Part shown: positions 50,754 through 51,098 of the stretch, piece by piece
Position numbering within the stretch: the first letter of the stretch is position 1
Layout: each line of letters begins with the position of its first letter
Origin: Nitrospirales bacterium
Lineage (GTDB): Bacteria; Nitrospirota; Nitrospiria; Nitrospirales; UBA8639
DNA length: 51,098 nt
NCBI GenBank assembly: GCA_029261235.1
Contig: JAJDBS010000238.1
Span: 1 to 51,098, forward strand
Direction: 5' to 3'
Translations under genes and position numbers: made by a program
Notes under the pieces: model-generated
Seen by the model: only the letters and a program-made list of their open reading frames with translations
Told to the model about the DNA's origin: nothing
Databases searched by the model: none

Positions 50754-51098
50754 ATGAGCGCAGGTAAAAGTGGGAAATGGAATGAATTAGGCATTGGGCC
50801 AAAAGTCGTGGTGAGTACCATGGTAGTCTTTTCTGGCCTCTTGGTGGCTGGATCTTATTTTCTCGGGCAACAATTAAAATCTGACCTGAATCACGTATTA
50901 GCCACACAAGCCTCGATCATTGAAAAACAAATTCAAGTCACGCGTGCGTATGTGGCAAAGCAATTTGTGGTGAAGGCCAAGGGTGCTGGCATGAAAGTCA
51001 GTATGGAGCATGATGCTCCGGATACGATTCCCTTCCCAGCGACGTTTACCCGCGAAACCTCGGAAACCCTGGCAAAAGACGGCGTCTATAACGCTCGG
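50754..51098 (+). CDS. N-terminal part of a receptor with Tll0287-like (DUF3365) sensor domain; cut by window end
   Basis: The first 115 codons of a membrane sensor. After MSAGKSGKWNELGIGPKVVV comes one membrane segment (about 18-41, VVSTMVVFSGLLVAGSYFLG). Then IIEKQIQVTRAYVAKQFVVKAKG...DTIPFPATFTRETSETLAKDGVYNAR reads like the start of the Tll0287-like/DUF3365 family (pattern R-Y/V...P-PATF-E). No CXXCH haem site occurs in this part. The rest, probably HAMP and an MCP or kinase domain, is outside the window. AGGAGGAGAAA lies 4-15 bases before ATG 50754. By context it is a third receptor. Confidence 0.8.
   Translation, partial: MSAGKSGKWNELGIGPKVVVSTMVVFSGLLVAGSYFLGQQLKSDLNHVLATQASIIEKQIQVTRAYVAKQFVVKAKGAGMKVSMEHDAPDTIPFPATFTRETSETLAKDGVYNAR

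Overview
The window looks like a chromosomal segment of a flagellated, chemotactic Gram-negative (diderm) bacterium. It carries an outer-membrane LPS assembly protein (LptD), acetyl-CoA carboxylase beta (AccD), a complete molybdopterin moaC-D-E-A set, a long flagellar export/basal-body/hook cluster with sigma-54-type regulators, and a chemotaxis core. Composition is close to 50% GC. Gene content, gene order and the type of dispersed palindromes would fit Nitrospirota, but this is an inference; nothing in the window (no rRNA, no taxon-specific marker) proves it. Nearly every gene is on the + strand; the exceptions are a DsrE-family gene and one small hypothetical ORF.

Layout. 1-8754 is housekeeping: the tail of an unknown gene, a divergent dsrE-like/moaC promoter pair, moaC-moaD-moaE-moaA, accD, folC overlapping lptD, and a repeat-containing secreted protein. 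8755-15561 is regulatory: an NtrC-type sigma-54 activator, then a secreted TPR protein, a soluble histidine kinase and a second NtrC-type activator (FlrB/FlrC-like). 15739-26752 is the first flagellar operon: a well-formed sigma-54 promoter, flgB, flgC, fliE, fliF, fliG, fliH, fliI, fliJ, a motE-like gene, fliK, flgD, flgE, and a rho-independent terminator. 26954-38222 is the second: another sigma-54 promoter, then fliL, M, N, O, P, Q, R, flhB, flhA, flhF, flhG, fliA. 38432-43042 is a partner-switching module: CheY-PP2C phosphatase, CheY-HATPase kinase, a STAS-HDOD fusion and a stand-alone STAS protein. 43099 to the end is chemotaxis: a sensorless MCP, cheY, an inserted four-helix-bundle (23S IVS-type) gene, cheA, cheW, a Cache-like MCP and the start of a Tll0287-like (DUF3365) receptor.

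How the parts fit: the two-component/NtrC proteins probably activate the two sigma-54 promoters. FliA at the end of the second operon would drive late genes that lie elsewhere (no flagellin, motAB, flgFGHI, cheB or cheR is seen here). The partner-switching module sits exactly between fliA and the chemotaxis genes and has two CheY-like receiver inputs, so it is the best candidate for an incompletely described signalling system.

The most striking non-coding signal is a set of about fifteen spacers made of degenerate 7-bp units (roughly GTRARRN). Most are a purine-rich arm followed by its own pyrimidine-rich complement, so they fold into long hairpins. The sequence differs from locus to locus, but the two arms of one locus match each other (a perfect 23-bp pair before fliM, 23 of 25 before flhA). 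They are dense in the flagellar/chemotaxis half and absent from the moa-accD-folC-lptD half. One copy runs into a coding end and others flank the four-helix-bundle gene inserted between cheY and cheA.
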